NCBI RefSeq assembly: GCF_935825525.1 | Contig: NZ_CAKXZT010000013.1 | Span: 1 to 64,000, forward strand | Source of the DNA: Mesorhizobium escarrei | GTDB taxonomy: Bacteria > Pseudomonadota > Alphaproteobacteria > Rhizobiales > Rhizobiaceae | Length of the DNA stretch: 64,000 bases | Direction: 5' to 3' | Part shown: positions 32,961-41,231 of the stretch, in pieces | Layout of the letters: the number at the start of each line of letters is the position of its first letter | Numbering within the stretch: position 1 is the stretch's first letter | Translations under genes and position numbers: made by a program | The notes under the pieces: model-generated | The model's database searches: none | What the model saw: the letters and a program-made list of their open reading frames with translations, nothing else | Told to the model about the DNA's origin: nothing

Positions 32961-33238
32961 GGACGACAGCAAGAATGCACTGGAAATGTAGCCCCTGCAA
33001 CCTCGCTCGCGCTGATCCAGGGCTTGATCGGAATTCTACGGCGATAGGGCATCACGGATTGCCGCGATCCTCCAGGGATGCGAGCGCGTCTTGGCAGGGC
33101 CCGATTGAAAGGCAACAGGGCTCAGCGCAGTTGCCGTTGCTGCCAGCGCGGTTCTGAACATGAGGCCCTGGATCTTGGAACTGAAACGGTCCGCTCTCGG
33201 TTCGAAAGCGACGATGGGTCAATACAGCTTGAACACCA

Positions 33239-33460
33239 TCACATCCGGTCTTTGGTCGGAGGCCAGCCAGACTGAGCCGTCGGCGGAATGTTGTCGGAGG
33301 TCACCTCACCCCGCTTGAGTTTTCTGATGGCTTCGTTGGCTTCAATTTCATCCAGACCGGAAAGCGGCAAACCGTCAACTATGACGGCTTCCTCGCTCTC
33401 CTCGTCATAGACTTCCCACAGACCATCCGAATCCTGCCGTTTGTTGTAGATGGTTGGCAT
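33239..33460 (-). CDS. Small hypothetical protein, paralogue of 3227-3415
   Basis: 73 residues from ATG 33460, which follows GGGGAG; a longer frame upstream overlaps the preceding gene and is unlikely. DGLWEVYDEESEEAVIVDG is shared with the protein at 3227, and EANEAIRKLKRGEV is a charged helix. It starts 20 bases after the STAS-like gene and probably uses the same stress-type promoter. Function unknown. Confidence 0.65.
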   Translation of the reverse strand: MPTIYNKRQDSDGLWEVYDEESEEAVIVDGLPLSGLDEIEANEAIRKLKRGEVTSDNIPPTAQSGWPPTKDRM

Positions 33461-33480
33461 GGCCGCTCCCCTAGATACCG

Positions 33481-33852
33481 CTATTGAACGCGTGCTACCC
33501 ACTCCAGAGCCTGGGTCTTTTCGTCCGCCGGGAACACCCGCGCCTCGATCTGCGGGAAAAGCGCTCCCGTCATCTGCGTAGCTGCCTTGATCCACTGTTT
33601 GTCGGACACGACTGCGGCACGCTGGAAGCGGTGGAATTCGCCAAGTTTGCTCAAGCCGTACTGCAGATCGCGGCGCAGGGCGTCGCCCGTCATATCTTCC
33701 AGATCAGTTAGGTCGGCCAGGATGCCGATCTCTTCATGTTCTCTCAGTTTCTCTTCGATGGCCGGGATGATTTTGTCGTAGTCCTCCGCGGTCACGGTAC
33801 CGGCAACGCGAAATGCGGCGACATTCTCAGGAGCAGAAATAACCTCGATCAC
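33481..33852 (-). CDS. STAS/SpoIIAA-like protein
   Basis: 123 residues. FRVAGTVTAEDYDKIIPAIE, EIGILADLTDLEDMTGDALR, RAAVVSDKQWIKAAT and ARVFPADEKTQALEWV match the SpoIIAA-like (STAS/SEC14-type) fold of short proteobacterial proteins. No phosphorylatable Ser in a DSS motif is visible, so classical anti-anti-sigma activity is doubtful. An EcfG-like promoter (GGAAC-N16-AGTT) lies 40 bases upstream. Probably a stress-regulated lipid- or protein-binding protein, co-transcribed with the small gene downstream. Confidence 0.82.
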   Translation of the reverse strand: MIEVISAPENVAAFRVAGTVTAEDYDKIIPAIEEKLREHEEIGILADLTDLEDMTGDALRRDLQYGLSKLGEFHRFQRAAVVSDKQWIKAATQMTGALFPQIEARVFPADEKTQALEWVARVQ

Positions 33853-33891
33853 TTTTTCCTCCTTGGGATTGGCTTTCGGGTTATGCCGAAC

Positions 33892-33916
33892 AACTCAAGC
33901 CGCCCACGGATGTTCC
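33892..33916 (-). promoter_or_regulatory. EcfG-like promoter (GGAAC-N16-AGTT) for 33481-33852 and 33239-33460
   Basis: Minus strand GGAAC (33916-33912), 16 bases, AGTT (33895-33892), 40 bases before the start. One mismatch. Confidence 0.45.
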
Positions 33917-34046
33917 CTGGTCCTAAGCGTTTTGCGATTTTTAATTTGACACTTATAAACCGGCGCAAAATGGCACAGGGTTGTGCAGCGACCATCGACG
34001 CGCAAGGCAAGTCCACCGTACAAGACGATCGTATTAGCCTACGATG

Positions 34047-35201
34047 TTAATCGGCCGCTTTCGTTGCCGGCTCCCGGGTCGCATGCGTGACGACGGTATA
34101 GCGCGTAATCGGACCCTCATCGGGGTCTTCTCCTTGAAAGTGAACGTCCGCGTCCACCGGTAGCCGGCTGGTATTGCCGAACTTCTTAACTGCGGACGCA
34201 CGCACGAGTTGGATGGCCGGGTCCTGCTTCATAATTTTTATTGCCGCAAGCTCGGCAGTACTGCTGCCACCAATGCGCCAGCTGGCCTCGAGCACACCGG
34301 AACGCCAGGTACCCGACGAATCGACACCCTGCCCGATGTCGTAGTTGCGCCGCGAGGCGAAAAATCCAGGATACTCAGCCATCGCCGCGTCATAGGCCCT
34401 CGCCTGCACAATTGCCAAAGCTAGTGCGCGAGGAAGCTGAAGGTCTTCGAGAGCTTGCCATCCGCCGCGCACTACAATGAGATCCGACCCGCCATAAACG
34501 GATTGTCCCGCATTATCGGTCGTCGTCCTTTGAGTGCCGTAGTAGGCGACCATGACTTCGTCGATCTCGGTTCTGCCAACACTCAATGTGACGACGTCAC
34601 GAAGGTCGGCTTCGAGCACCAGACCGCACTCGCCCAGGTCGGCCGAGCGGTATCGCTCGAGCAGTCTCTCGACGTCAGCGACTGTGCGAACGACGTGCTG
34701 GTCCTGGCCTCGCGAGGAAAGCGGTGGCTTAAGTCGGGCCAGCCCGAGCCTCAGCAGGCGTTGCGCTGCTCGCAGCGCATCGTGCCGCGAAAACACGGTG
34801 TAGCCAGGCAATACTGCTGCGCTGACAGTTCTGCCGAAGCCGGTTGACCATTCCTTCGGTCGCTTGGCCAAGTCGTCGACCAGTTCATGGGTTATCGCCT
34901 TGGTGGTTGCGAAACGCCAAGGCACCACGCCGCCGAAGAGGTCTTGCGGCCCTTTGATACCCAGCCGCGCCGCATCGGGAGCAAGCAAGCTCTCGTCCGG
35001 CACGAAGTACAAGCCCCCGCCATTGCCGCTGCTGCTGCCTAGACCCTGCCGGAAGGCAAACCCCTTGAGGGTGGCAATCGTGCGGGCGACGGCAGCCATG
35101 GCTTCCCGCTCGTGAGCGTAGAGAGGCTCGCAGCCCGGCGCGGAGAATGCGATCACGGTGCCTTTTGGCTCGCTCGGCTGAGTGCCTCTGTGCTCGGTCA
35201 T
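34047..35201 (-). CDS. DUF3182 family protein (ATP-grasp-like)
   Basis: 384 residues from ATG 35201. The middle carries YFVPDESLLAPDAARLGIKG, DLFGGVVPWRFATTKAITH and LKPPLSSRGQDQHVV, which I recognise as the DUF3182 pattern, with an ATP-grasp-like architecture. QSVYGGSDLIVVRGGW and EASWRIGGSSTAELAAI follow. Members occur widely in soil proteobacteria; the reaction is unknown, and ligation of a carboxylate is a guess from the fold. It stands alone, with no clear promoter motif. Confidence 0.75.
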   Translation of the reverse strand: MTEHRGTQPSEPKGTVIAFSAPGCEPLYAHEREAMAAVARTIATLKGFAFRQGLGSSSGNGGGLYFVPDESLLAPDAARLGIKGPQDLFGGVVPWRFATTKAITHELVDDLAKRPKEWSTGFGRTVSAAVLPGYTVFSRHDALRAAQRLLRLGLARLKPPLSSRGQDQHVVRTVADVERLLERYRSADLGECGLVLEADLRDVVTLSVGRTEIDEVMVAYYGTQRTTTDNAGQSVYGGSDLIVVRGGWQALEDLQLPRALALAIVQARAYDAAMAEYPGFFASRRNYDIGQGVDSSGTWRSGVLEASWRIGGSSTAELAAIKIMKQDPAIQLVRASAVKKFGNTSRLPVDADVHFQGEDPDEGPITRYTVVTHATREPATKAAD

Positions 35202-35442
35202 CTCTCTCCTTCCGGTGCTTCCTCGTTATGGCATTGGGTGCCGGTGTTGCGGTCCCTACGCGCTCTGCCCCGGGAGAACGCACCAGATGGCAGAAACGTT
35301 CAGGCCGGCTTGGCAGGCTCGCCGTCTTCTGCGCACTTTTCGGAGCGCACGATCAACGAGGATAGACGTCAGGTTCGAAGGGGCACCAAGTGGCGAAACT
35401 CACCGACATGTCAGCAACAGCCGGAGTGATCCGTGTTTTGGA

Positions 35443-35967
35443 TCACTTGCGCTGAATTTCCCGGCTGACCGTCCGCCGCCCTCGGCTTGCAAGGATGGCG
35501 GAAAGGGTGACCGGGCGAAAATCCCAGCTGTCGACGCCGGCGTCGTACTGGCGGGTGAGCGGACTCAGCCGGCCGTGGGAATGGCCATGCAGATCGATTG
35601 ATTTCTTGCCGATCTGATTCCAGGTGCGAAAAGGATAGTGGCAAAGGATCAGCAACCTGCCGTCTATCGTCAGTTCCTTATAATGTTGTGTGCTGGCCCA
35701 ACCCGCAGCCTCTATGGTCGCCGCGCCATCGTTGTTGCCGATAATCAGATGCTTCTCGCCATGAAGAGACGACAGGAGCGATGCAACGAGTTCGGCCGAT
35801 CCCTTCGCAAAGTCGCCGAGATGCCAGATCTCGTCAGCCGGGCTGACGGTTTCGTTCCAGAGCGAAATCAGCGCTCGATCGTGTTCGGCCAGCGAGCCGA
35901 ATGGGCGGCGATCGATGCGCAGGATGCGAGGATCGCTGAAATGTGTGTCGGCCGTGAAATAGATCAT
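35443..35967 (-). CDS. Metallophosphoesterase (calcineurin-like)
   Basis: 174 residues. The metal-binding motifs are all present: ADTHFSD (D-x-H), WHLGDF (GD), IIGNND (GNxD) and LCHYPFRTW plus LHGHSHG (GHxH). It is the short bacterial metallophosphoesterase type that acts on phosphodiesters or phosphomonoesters. The size is normal. No membrane segment. Single gene with its own spacer; the substrate cannot be inferred. Confidence 0.88.
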   Translation of the reverse strand: MIYFTADTHFSDPRILRIDRRPFGSLAEHDRALISLWNETVSPADEIWHLGDFAKGSAELVASLLSSLHGEKHLIIGNNDGAATIEAAGWASTQHYKELTIDGRLLILCHYPFRTWNQIGKKSIDLHGHSHGRLSPLTRQYDAGVDSWDFRPVTLSAILASRGRRTVSREIQRK

Positions 35968-36158
35968 GGTCGTTCACAGCCTTTGTGGCTGGCAGATCAC
36001 CTTCGTGGCGGTCACCTGCATTACGCCAAACTGCGCGGGTGGGGGAGATGCCATCAACCTACCATGGACAGGACAGCGGCAAGTCCGGCAACGATTAATA
36101 TTTGAGGTGGCGAACAAGATCAGACGCGGCTAACATACTCCTCGCTTTGGAGAGTACC

Positions 36159-36413
36159 GTGCGCACGAGACGTTTCAGAAAGCCGATTGTCGTTCAACCC
36201 GGTCGGATCGATCGCGACAGGGTCGTTTTGTCTGTCTCCGACGCGGCTGAAGTGCTGCTGAGGGACTGGCCGACGCCAACCTCCAAGACGCGACTGGCTG
36301 CAATGGCAGCCTGCCTTGCTGTTATCCGCGGCGAAAAGCCGCCAAGGGTCGCACGCCAGGCGTTCATCGTCGCCGCCAAGGACGCGAGGATCCTGCTCGG
36401 CGAACAAATCTAA
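36159..36413 (+). CDS. DUF982 family protein
   Basis: 84 residues from GTG 36159 (GGAGAG 5 bases upstream); a TTG at 36102 would extend it without gain. VVLSVSDAAEVLLRDWPTPT and RLAAMAACLAVIRGEKPPRV followed by ARQAFIVAAKDARILLGE are characteristic of DUF982, short proteins found in many copies in rhizobia and of unknown function. The stop is followed by an inverted copy of the repeat found at 45690. Confidence 0.8.
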   Translation: MRTRRFRKPIVVQPGRIDRDRVVLSVSDAAEVLLRDWPTPTSKTRLAAMAACLAVIRGEKPPRVARQAFIVAAKDARILLGEQI

Positions 36414-36414
36414 T

Positions 36415-36482
36415 TCCTCGACACAGTGATTTTGACAGATCGGCATCGGCAGCGAACGCCGATAATTCCCGTCAGTGGCGAA
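36415..36482. repeat. Copy 1 of an inverted dispersed repeat (about 68 bases)
   Basis: TTCCTCGACACAGTGATTTT..ACAGATCGGC..CGGCAGCG...CGATAATTCCCGTCAGTGGCGAA lies directly after the DUF982 stop. The reverse complement is found at 45690-45756 with only a few indels. Confidence 0.75.
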
Positions 36483-36490
36483 TCGCCCTT

Positions 36491-36614
36491 CCGTGACATC
36501 AGCCGAAGAATGCAGCGGCTCAGGATAAATGCTGATCTGTAGTGATCCTTCGCGCGCCCCTCTGTCCCTCCGCCATTAAAGATTCTGCACCGTCGTGACG
36601 CTCTGATGTCACGG
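36491..36614. repeat. 12-base perfect inverted repeats flanking 100 bases
   Basis: CCGTGACATCAG (36491-36502) and CTGATGTCACGG (36603-36614) are exact reverse complements. The 100 bases between hold no gene. This could be a long stem-loop or the ends of a tiny mobile element. Confidence 0.55.
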
Positions 36615-36645
36615 CCCGGATCGCCAGGCGCTGAAGCCTAGTTGC

Positions 36646-39192
36646 TCAGACAATCGCTCGATCCCAACCGCCATAATGCTGGTCGCTGCGCGTGCCGCGC
36701 GGCAGGCTGAGCACGATCAGCGCCAGACCGATCGCAACGTCCGCCACGATCGCCTGGGGTTCACCGCCGGCAAGCACGAAGGGGGATACTGCGATCCAGG
36801 CACCAAGCACGACATTGAGGAAGCGCACCGGCCGCACCACTTCGGCCATGGCCGTGACTGCGACCATGATAATGAGACAGCCGAGGACGTGATCGCTGAA
36901 GTAAAGCGGTGGCTGCGTGCCGAAGATCAATGGCGTCGTCATCAGCAAGGCGCCGAGCAGCGTGCTTGCTACCAGCGTCCACGGGAAGTTGACGCCGCCG
37001 GTGACAAATTCGTTCAGCACCTCGAAAATCGGGCGGTCGAGGTCAGCCCCAGGCGTCTGGTTCTCCGACAGCGCCGGTCCGCCCATCCAGAAGGTACGCC
37101 AGAACGGCTCGCCTGCCCTCGTGGCGCCCCAGAGATACTGGATCGTCGCCAGCACCTCATCGACCGAGTAAGGGATCAGCACCACAGTGACGGCGGCCTG
37201 GAGGATGCAGAGCGTGCAGAGCGCACCAATCAGCGGTGGCTGGATGATGATGAAGGACACGCTGACCACGCCGAGCGGAATGATCAGCAACCCGAAGAGG
37301 AGCACCATCCACGGCATGGTGCGCCAGCGCCGGCGGTCGCCGATCGCGCCGGCGAGGATATCGAGGCAATAGGCAAGCGCGCCGAGCCCGGCATCGGCGA
37401 TCGGGAAACCCTTCGAGACCCATGACGTCACCACCGCCTCGCTGCCGTTGCGCACCGGCGCGCCGCCGGGGCCGAAGAACGGGTCCCACAGCCCATCCGC
37501 GTGGCCCATCTGGAAGGCGGCGAGATAGCGCGAGACGAACAGGCCGACGAAGGCCAGCGCCACGATCGGAATCCGCTGCGTGAAGGTCGATGGCGAATAG
37601 GTCCAGCCCAGCGGAATGTCGTCGTCGGCCGCCAGCGCGCGGCGGCTGATGCCAGGGGTCGGCGGGATCATCACTGCAAAGGCGACGATCAGCATGCCGA
37701 CGAGCGTGTCGATGGCATAGGCGGCGGCGCTGGTCGTCCAAAACAGCAACGGCGCCAGCATCACCCAAACTCCGAGCGACGCAGTGATCCACTGCACCCA
37801 ACGCCAGCGTCGGGACATGCCCATCAACGCAAAGACCGTCACCAGCAGGCCGGAAACGATCTCGCTGACGCCGAGGCCTGCGTTGCGCACTTGCGGCTCC
37901 GCGACAGCGTGCCCCAGAGCGGGAGGTATCGCGGCTGTGACGGGATCGAACAGGCCAACTGTCATTGGCGAGGTGACCAGCCACAGTCCAAGCGCAGCGT
38001 TGGTCATCGGCGCCCAGAGCGTCTTGGACAGATGCCGTTTTATCGCGGCTTCGACGTCTTCCTTGCTTCGTTCGAGCGGTCCCTTGAGGCGCCTTTCGGC
38101 CTGTTCGATTTCGGGGTCCGAAGCCGCGACAACCGGCGGATCGAGCTTGTTGGCCGCATACCAGTCCGTGGGGTCCTGCTTCAGCCGGCGGATCATCTCC
38201 GGCAATGTGTCCAGCAGATTGTGTCTGGGCGCCCAGCCCAGCAGAGTTTTGGCCCGCGAGACGTCGATCTCGTAATGATCGTCCGAGTTCTCGATCATCC
38301 ACGGTTTGATGTCGGTGTCCTGATCGAGCACCTCCGTCTGCACCCAGGCGCCCAGCTTCGTCAGCTGCTTCGGCAGCGCCAAGGTGCGCCAGTCCTCGCC
38401 ATGGATAAGCCGGCCGATACGCTTCTGCATCTCCTCGTATGACGGTGTGTCTTCTTCGCCGATCAGAAGCACGGTCTCGGCCGGAAGTTCGGCGCGCCGG
38501 TCGACGGTGCGCACCACCGCATCGACGAGATCGTCCTTGTGCAGATAGGGCTGGCCGGCGGTGATATCGCCGGCGAACAAATAGGCGGTCGGCAAGCGCT
38601 CGAAGATCCGGGCGATCTGCTGGGCAATGAAGGCCGCCCGGCAGTCTTCGTCATAGACGCCGGCGAGCCGCAGGATCACCGTCTTAATCTGGCCGCGCTC
38701 TCTCGAAATCAGCGCCTCGGTTTCGGCTTTCGATTTTGGGTAGGCCCAAGCCGGGTCAAGCGGCGAGTCCTCATTGATTTTCGCGCCCTTCCCCGGGCTT
38801 GGCGCATGGACGAGAAGCGTGCTGGAGAACACGAACTGTTCGGTCTCGACCGCGGTCAGCGCCTTCAGGAGCCGGCGCGTGCCCTGCACGGTGACGGCGT
38901 CATATTTCGGGTTGTCCTCGCCGGTCGTGTCATAATAGGCGGCAAGATGGACGACCGAAGCGATGCGACCGCCGTTGCGCTCCCGTGCCGCCTGCACAGC
39001 CCTGCTCACGCCCTCATCGGAGGTGAGATCGATCTCGATCGTCTCCATGCCGGCGGGGGCATGCTTCGGTTTTGCGACGTCGAGGCCGATGACGCGATAG
39101 CGGTTAATCAAGCCTCGCGCGATCGCCTGCCCCAGGAAGCCGCTGCTGCCGGTGATAAGAACCGTCGGAAGGGTCGTGCCGTTACTCGCCAC
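36646..39192 (-). CDS. Fusion of NAD-dependent epimerase, SPW-repeat membrane segments and VKOR-like domain
   Basis: 848 residues from GTG 39192 (an in-frame stop lies just upstream, so no longer start is possible). Residues 1-330 form an extended SDR epimerase (ITGSSGFLGQAIARGL, FSSTLLVHAP, YPKSKAETEAL with the YxxxK). A linker follows. From about residue 400 the protein is membrane: several segments with W..SP motifs (LWLVTSPMTVGL, GVWVMLAPLLFW, GAWIAVSPFVLAG) are SPW repeats, and between them lies a VKOR-like region with GALCTLCILQA (the redox CxxC). It probably couples a cytoplasmic nucleotide-sugar or lipid-modifying enzyme to membrane redox chemistry. The complete reaction is unknown. 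Confidence 0.85.
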   Translation of the reverse strand: MASNGTTLPTVLITGSSGFLGQAIARGLINRYRVIGLDVAKPKHAPAGMETIEIDLTSDEGVSRAVQAARERNGGRIASVVHLAAYYDTTGEDNPKYDAVTVQGTRRLLKALTAVETEQFVFSSTLLVHAPSPGKGAKINEDSPLDPAWAYPKSKAETEALISRERGQIKTVILRLAGVYDEDCRAAFIAQQIARIFERLPTAYLFAGDITAGQPYLHKDDLVDAVVRTVDRRAELPAETVLLIGEEDTPSYEEMQKRIGRLIHGEDWRTLALPKQLTKLGAWVQTEVLDQDTDIKPWMIENSDDHYEIDVSRAKTLLGWAPRHNLLDTLPEMIRRLKQDPTDWYAANKLDPPVVAASDPEIEQAERRLKGPLERSKEDVEAAIKRHLSKTLWAPMTNAALGLWLVTSPMTVGLFDPVTAAIPPALGHAVAEPQVRNAGLGVSEIVSGLLVTVFALMGMSRRWRWVQWITASLGVWVMLAPLLFWTTSAAAYAIDTLVGMLIVAFAVMIPPTPGISRRALAADDDIPLGWTYSPSTFTQRIPIVALAFVGLFVSRYLAAFQMGHADGLWDPFFGPGGAPVRNGSEAVVTSWVSKGFPIADAGLGALAYCLDILAGAIGDRRRWRTMPWMVLLFGLLIIPLGVVSVSFIIIQPPLIGALCTLCILQAAVTVVLIPYSVDEVLATIQYLWGATRAGEPFWRTFWMGGPALSENQTPGADLDRPIFEVLNEFVTGGVNFPWTLVASTLLGALLMTTPLIFGTQPPLYFSDHVLGCLIIMVAVTAMAEVVRPVRFLNVVLGAWIAVSPFVLAGGEPQAIVADVAIGLALIVLSLPRGTRSDQHYGGWDRAIV

Positions 39193-39195
39193 AGC

Positions 39196-39309
39196 TCAGG
39201 CCTGTTCGCCAGGCCGTCTGGACTTCAACCGGGCAAGCTGCCGGTCACGGTTAGCCGCAGTCCCATTCAGCCGGATGTGGGCGATCTGCAATGTCTTATC
39301 GAAGGTCAT
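39196..39309 (-). CDS. Possible 37-residue small protein upstream of the epimerase-SPW-VKOR gene
   Basis: ATG 39309 lies 5 bases after GAGG (a second ATG is 3 bases earlier). The protein is basic: MTFDKTLQIAHIRLNGTAAN then RDRQLARLKSRRPGEQ. Its TGA stop lies 3 bases before the GTG of the next gene, so it could be coupled. Support is the ribosome site, position and gapless spacing only. Confidence 0.4.
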   Translation of the reverse strand: MTFDKTLQIAHIRLNGTAANRDRQLARLKSRRPGEQA

Positions 39310-39545
39310 CATTGCCTCAAAGAGAAGTAAGCGCCTCGCGCCCCGCCCAGTGAGTTAACACCGGCATGCCAAAAATGTTTCCGGAGTCAGAATGTTTCCG
39401 GGGCCCGAATAGAAATTGCTGCTGGAGCCATTTGTTCCAGGCATCCTTTCGCAACCAGCCGGCGTCATGGAGTGGCGTCGTGGCCCCGGCCACTCCGCAG
39501 CGAAGCGAACCTGGTGCAGCGTCGCACTCATCGGGCTCGCGATTT

Positions 39546-39839
39546 TCAGCTGGCGCCTCTTGTGGACGGCTTGTCAGTGTTCCATTCCGCCTTGCGTGCC
39601 CGCGCTTCCTCGAAGATCAGCTTGAACTCCCGCATCATCGCGCTCTCAATGGCGAACGCGCTGCCTGGCAGGGCGCCGGGGTCTTCCTGATTGTTCTGGA
39701 ATTGAAAACGGGCCTCCAGCTCGGCCCATATTCGCTCGGCAGCGGCGTCGAGGCCGGCAAGCAGCGCGACGACCAGCGCCAGAGTCTCGCGCTGGGCATT
39801 GAGCCGCCCCTCGATCTCTTCATTCGTCAACTTGGACAT
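39546..39839 (-). CDS. Small helical protein, predicted stress regulon member
   Basis: 97 residues from ATG 39839; the in-frame ATG at 39872 lies inside the promoter. Sequence: MSKLTNEEIEGRLNAQRETL, LVVALLAGLDAAAERIWAEL, FAIESAMMREFKLIFEEARAR. Amphipathic helices throughout, no membrane segment, no known motif. A perfect EcfG promoter ends 26 bases before the start, so general stress control is expected. Unrelated to the type I secretion genes downstream. Confidence 0.72.
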   Translation of the reverse strand: MSKLTNEEIEGRLNAQRETLALVVALLAGLDAAAERIWAELEARFQFQNNQEDPGALPGSAFAIESAMMREFKLIFEEARARKAEWNTDKPSTRGAS

Positions 39840-39864
39840 GTGGACCGCTTCCAGTTTCAGGCGA

Positions 39865-39889
39865 AACGGCAAAATCGCGTCCTTGTTCC
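39865..39889 (-). promoter_or_regulatory. Consensus EcfG promoter for gene 39546-39839
   Basis: Minus strand GGAAC (39889-39885), 16 bases, CGTT (39868-39865), 26 bases before the start codon. Exact consensus, embedded in the short repeat also seen at 30756. Confidence 0.75.
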
Positions 39890-39920
39890 GGAATTCAGCT
39901 CGTCGGCTCGCCGAGAGAGC

Positions 39921-41231
39921 CTACTCCTCCCTGAAAGCTCGCTGGATCTGATCCGCCAAAGGTTTCACGAGATAGGACAGCATGGTGCGGTTGCCGGTCG
40001 AAAAGAACACCTCGACAGGCATGCCTGGCGCCAGGGCCACGCCCTTGAGCCGGCTAAGCTCTGTGCGCGGCAAAACAACATGCACCGTGTAAAAGCCGGT
40101 GCCGGTTTTCTCATCGACATTGAGATCGGCGGAAATCTTGCTGACGGCACCATTCAGTTCCGGCGTCGTTTGCTGGTTGAATGCCGACAGCCGCAGGGTC
40201 GCGCCTTGTCCTGGCGTCAATTGATCGATGTCTTGCGGAGCCACACGCGCCTCGACGGTCAGGTCGTCAGTCACCGGGACAATCAGCATGATGAGCTCGC
40301 CCGGAGAAATGACGCCACCGACCGTGTGCACGCCAAGCTGATGAACGACACCGTTCTGCGGACTGCGTATATCGATGCGTTTGAGCTGATCTTCGGCCGA
40401 AACCTTGCGCTCGACGGATTCGGAGATCTTTGCCTGGACGTCACGCAGTTCGCTCGCCACTTCGCTGCGCAAATCCTGGTCGATCTGGATGATCTGCAAA
40501 CGGATTTCGGAGGTACGACCCTTTGATTGCGCAATTGCCGCAGTCAGTTGCCCGTGCTCGCCCTTAAGCCGCACGGCATCGCGTTCAAGCGTAGTTATGC
40601 GATCGATTGAAACCAGCTTGCGTTGCCACAGGCTACGCATGCCTTCGAGCTCAAAGCCGATCAACTTGATTTCCTGGCTCTTGGCATCTCTTTGCTCGGT
40701 CAAGCCGGAAACTTCTTCGGCAAGCTGCGCAATGCGCTCTGCCAACTGAGCCTTCTGACCGGAGCGCGCCTGTCGGCGAAATTCGAACAGAGATTGCTCG
40801 CCGGCCATCGCCCGACCAATCTCGCGGGCATCCTGGCGTGATACAAGTGAAGCTGGAAAGCTGATGCTTGCTTTGCCGTCGCGTTCGGCCTCAAGGCGAG
40901 CCAGGCGCGCCTCGAATTCGTCCAGGCTCTTGGTGACGATCGCCAGATTGGCCCGGGTGATGGTCTCATCGAGGCGGATCAAAACCTGGCCCGCCTTTAC
41001 CGCATCGCCTTCTCGAACGAGGATTTGACCGACCACGCCGCCGGTTGGATGCTGCACTTTCTTGACGCTGGAATCGACGACCAATTTTCCCGAAGCGATG
41101 ACGGCTCCGGAAAGTTCGGTGACGGCGGCCAAACTCCCCGCCCCGCCAACCAGCAGGATGCAGGTCGCGACACCGCCAAGCAGATAGCGTCGAATAATGC
41201 GATCGGCTGCGAATATCGTGCGTTGCGCCAT
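39921..41231 (-). CDS. prsE: Type I secretion membrane fusion protein, PrsE/HlyD family
   Basis: 436 residues; ATG overlaps the stop of the ABC gene (TGATG). One N-terminal membrane segment (LLGGVATCILLVGGAGSLAA) is followed by VQHPTGGVVGQILVREGD (lipoyl half), long coiled-coil hairpins (about 90-280) and the second lipoyl half with DIRSPQNGVVHQL and ISPGELIMLIVP. It bridges the inner-membrane ABC exporter and a TolC-like channel. With the ABC gene and the RTX glycanase directly upstream, it belongs to a PrsDE system that exports glycanases in rhizobia. Confidence 0.92.
   Translation of the reverse strand: MAQRTIFAADRIIRRYLLGGVATCILLVGGAGSLAAVTELSGAVIASGKLVVDSSVKKVQHPTGGVVGQILVREGDAVKAGQVLIRLDETITRANLAIVTKSLDEFEARLARLEAERDGKASISFPASLVSRQDAREIGRAMAGEQSLFEFRRQARSGQKAQLAERIAQLAEEVSGLTEQRDAKSQEIKLIGFELEGMRSLWQRKLVSIDRITTLERDAVRLKGEHGQLTAAIAQSKGRTSEIRLQIIQIDQDLRSEVASELRDVQAKISESVERKVSAEDQLKRIDIRSPQNGVVHQLGVHTVGGVISPGELIMLIVPVTDDLTVEARVAPQDIDQLTPGQGATLRLSAFNQQTTPELNGAVSKISADLNVDEKTGTGFYTVHVVLPRTELSRLKGVALAPGMPVEVFFSTGNRTMLSYLVKPLADQIQRAFREE

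Noticed and set aside
33177-33202. GGAAC-N17-GGTT on the plus strand
   Set aside because: It points into the 3' end of a minus-strand gene and away from any plausible start; probably chance.
36676-38442. Long plus-strand frames across the epimerase-SPW-VKOR gene
   Set aside because: No recognisable motifs and full overlap with a multi-domain gene; shadows of high third-position GC.
39366-40526. Plus-strand frame over the stress gene and prsE
   Set aside because: Antisense to two supported genes and without domain signature.
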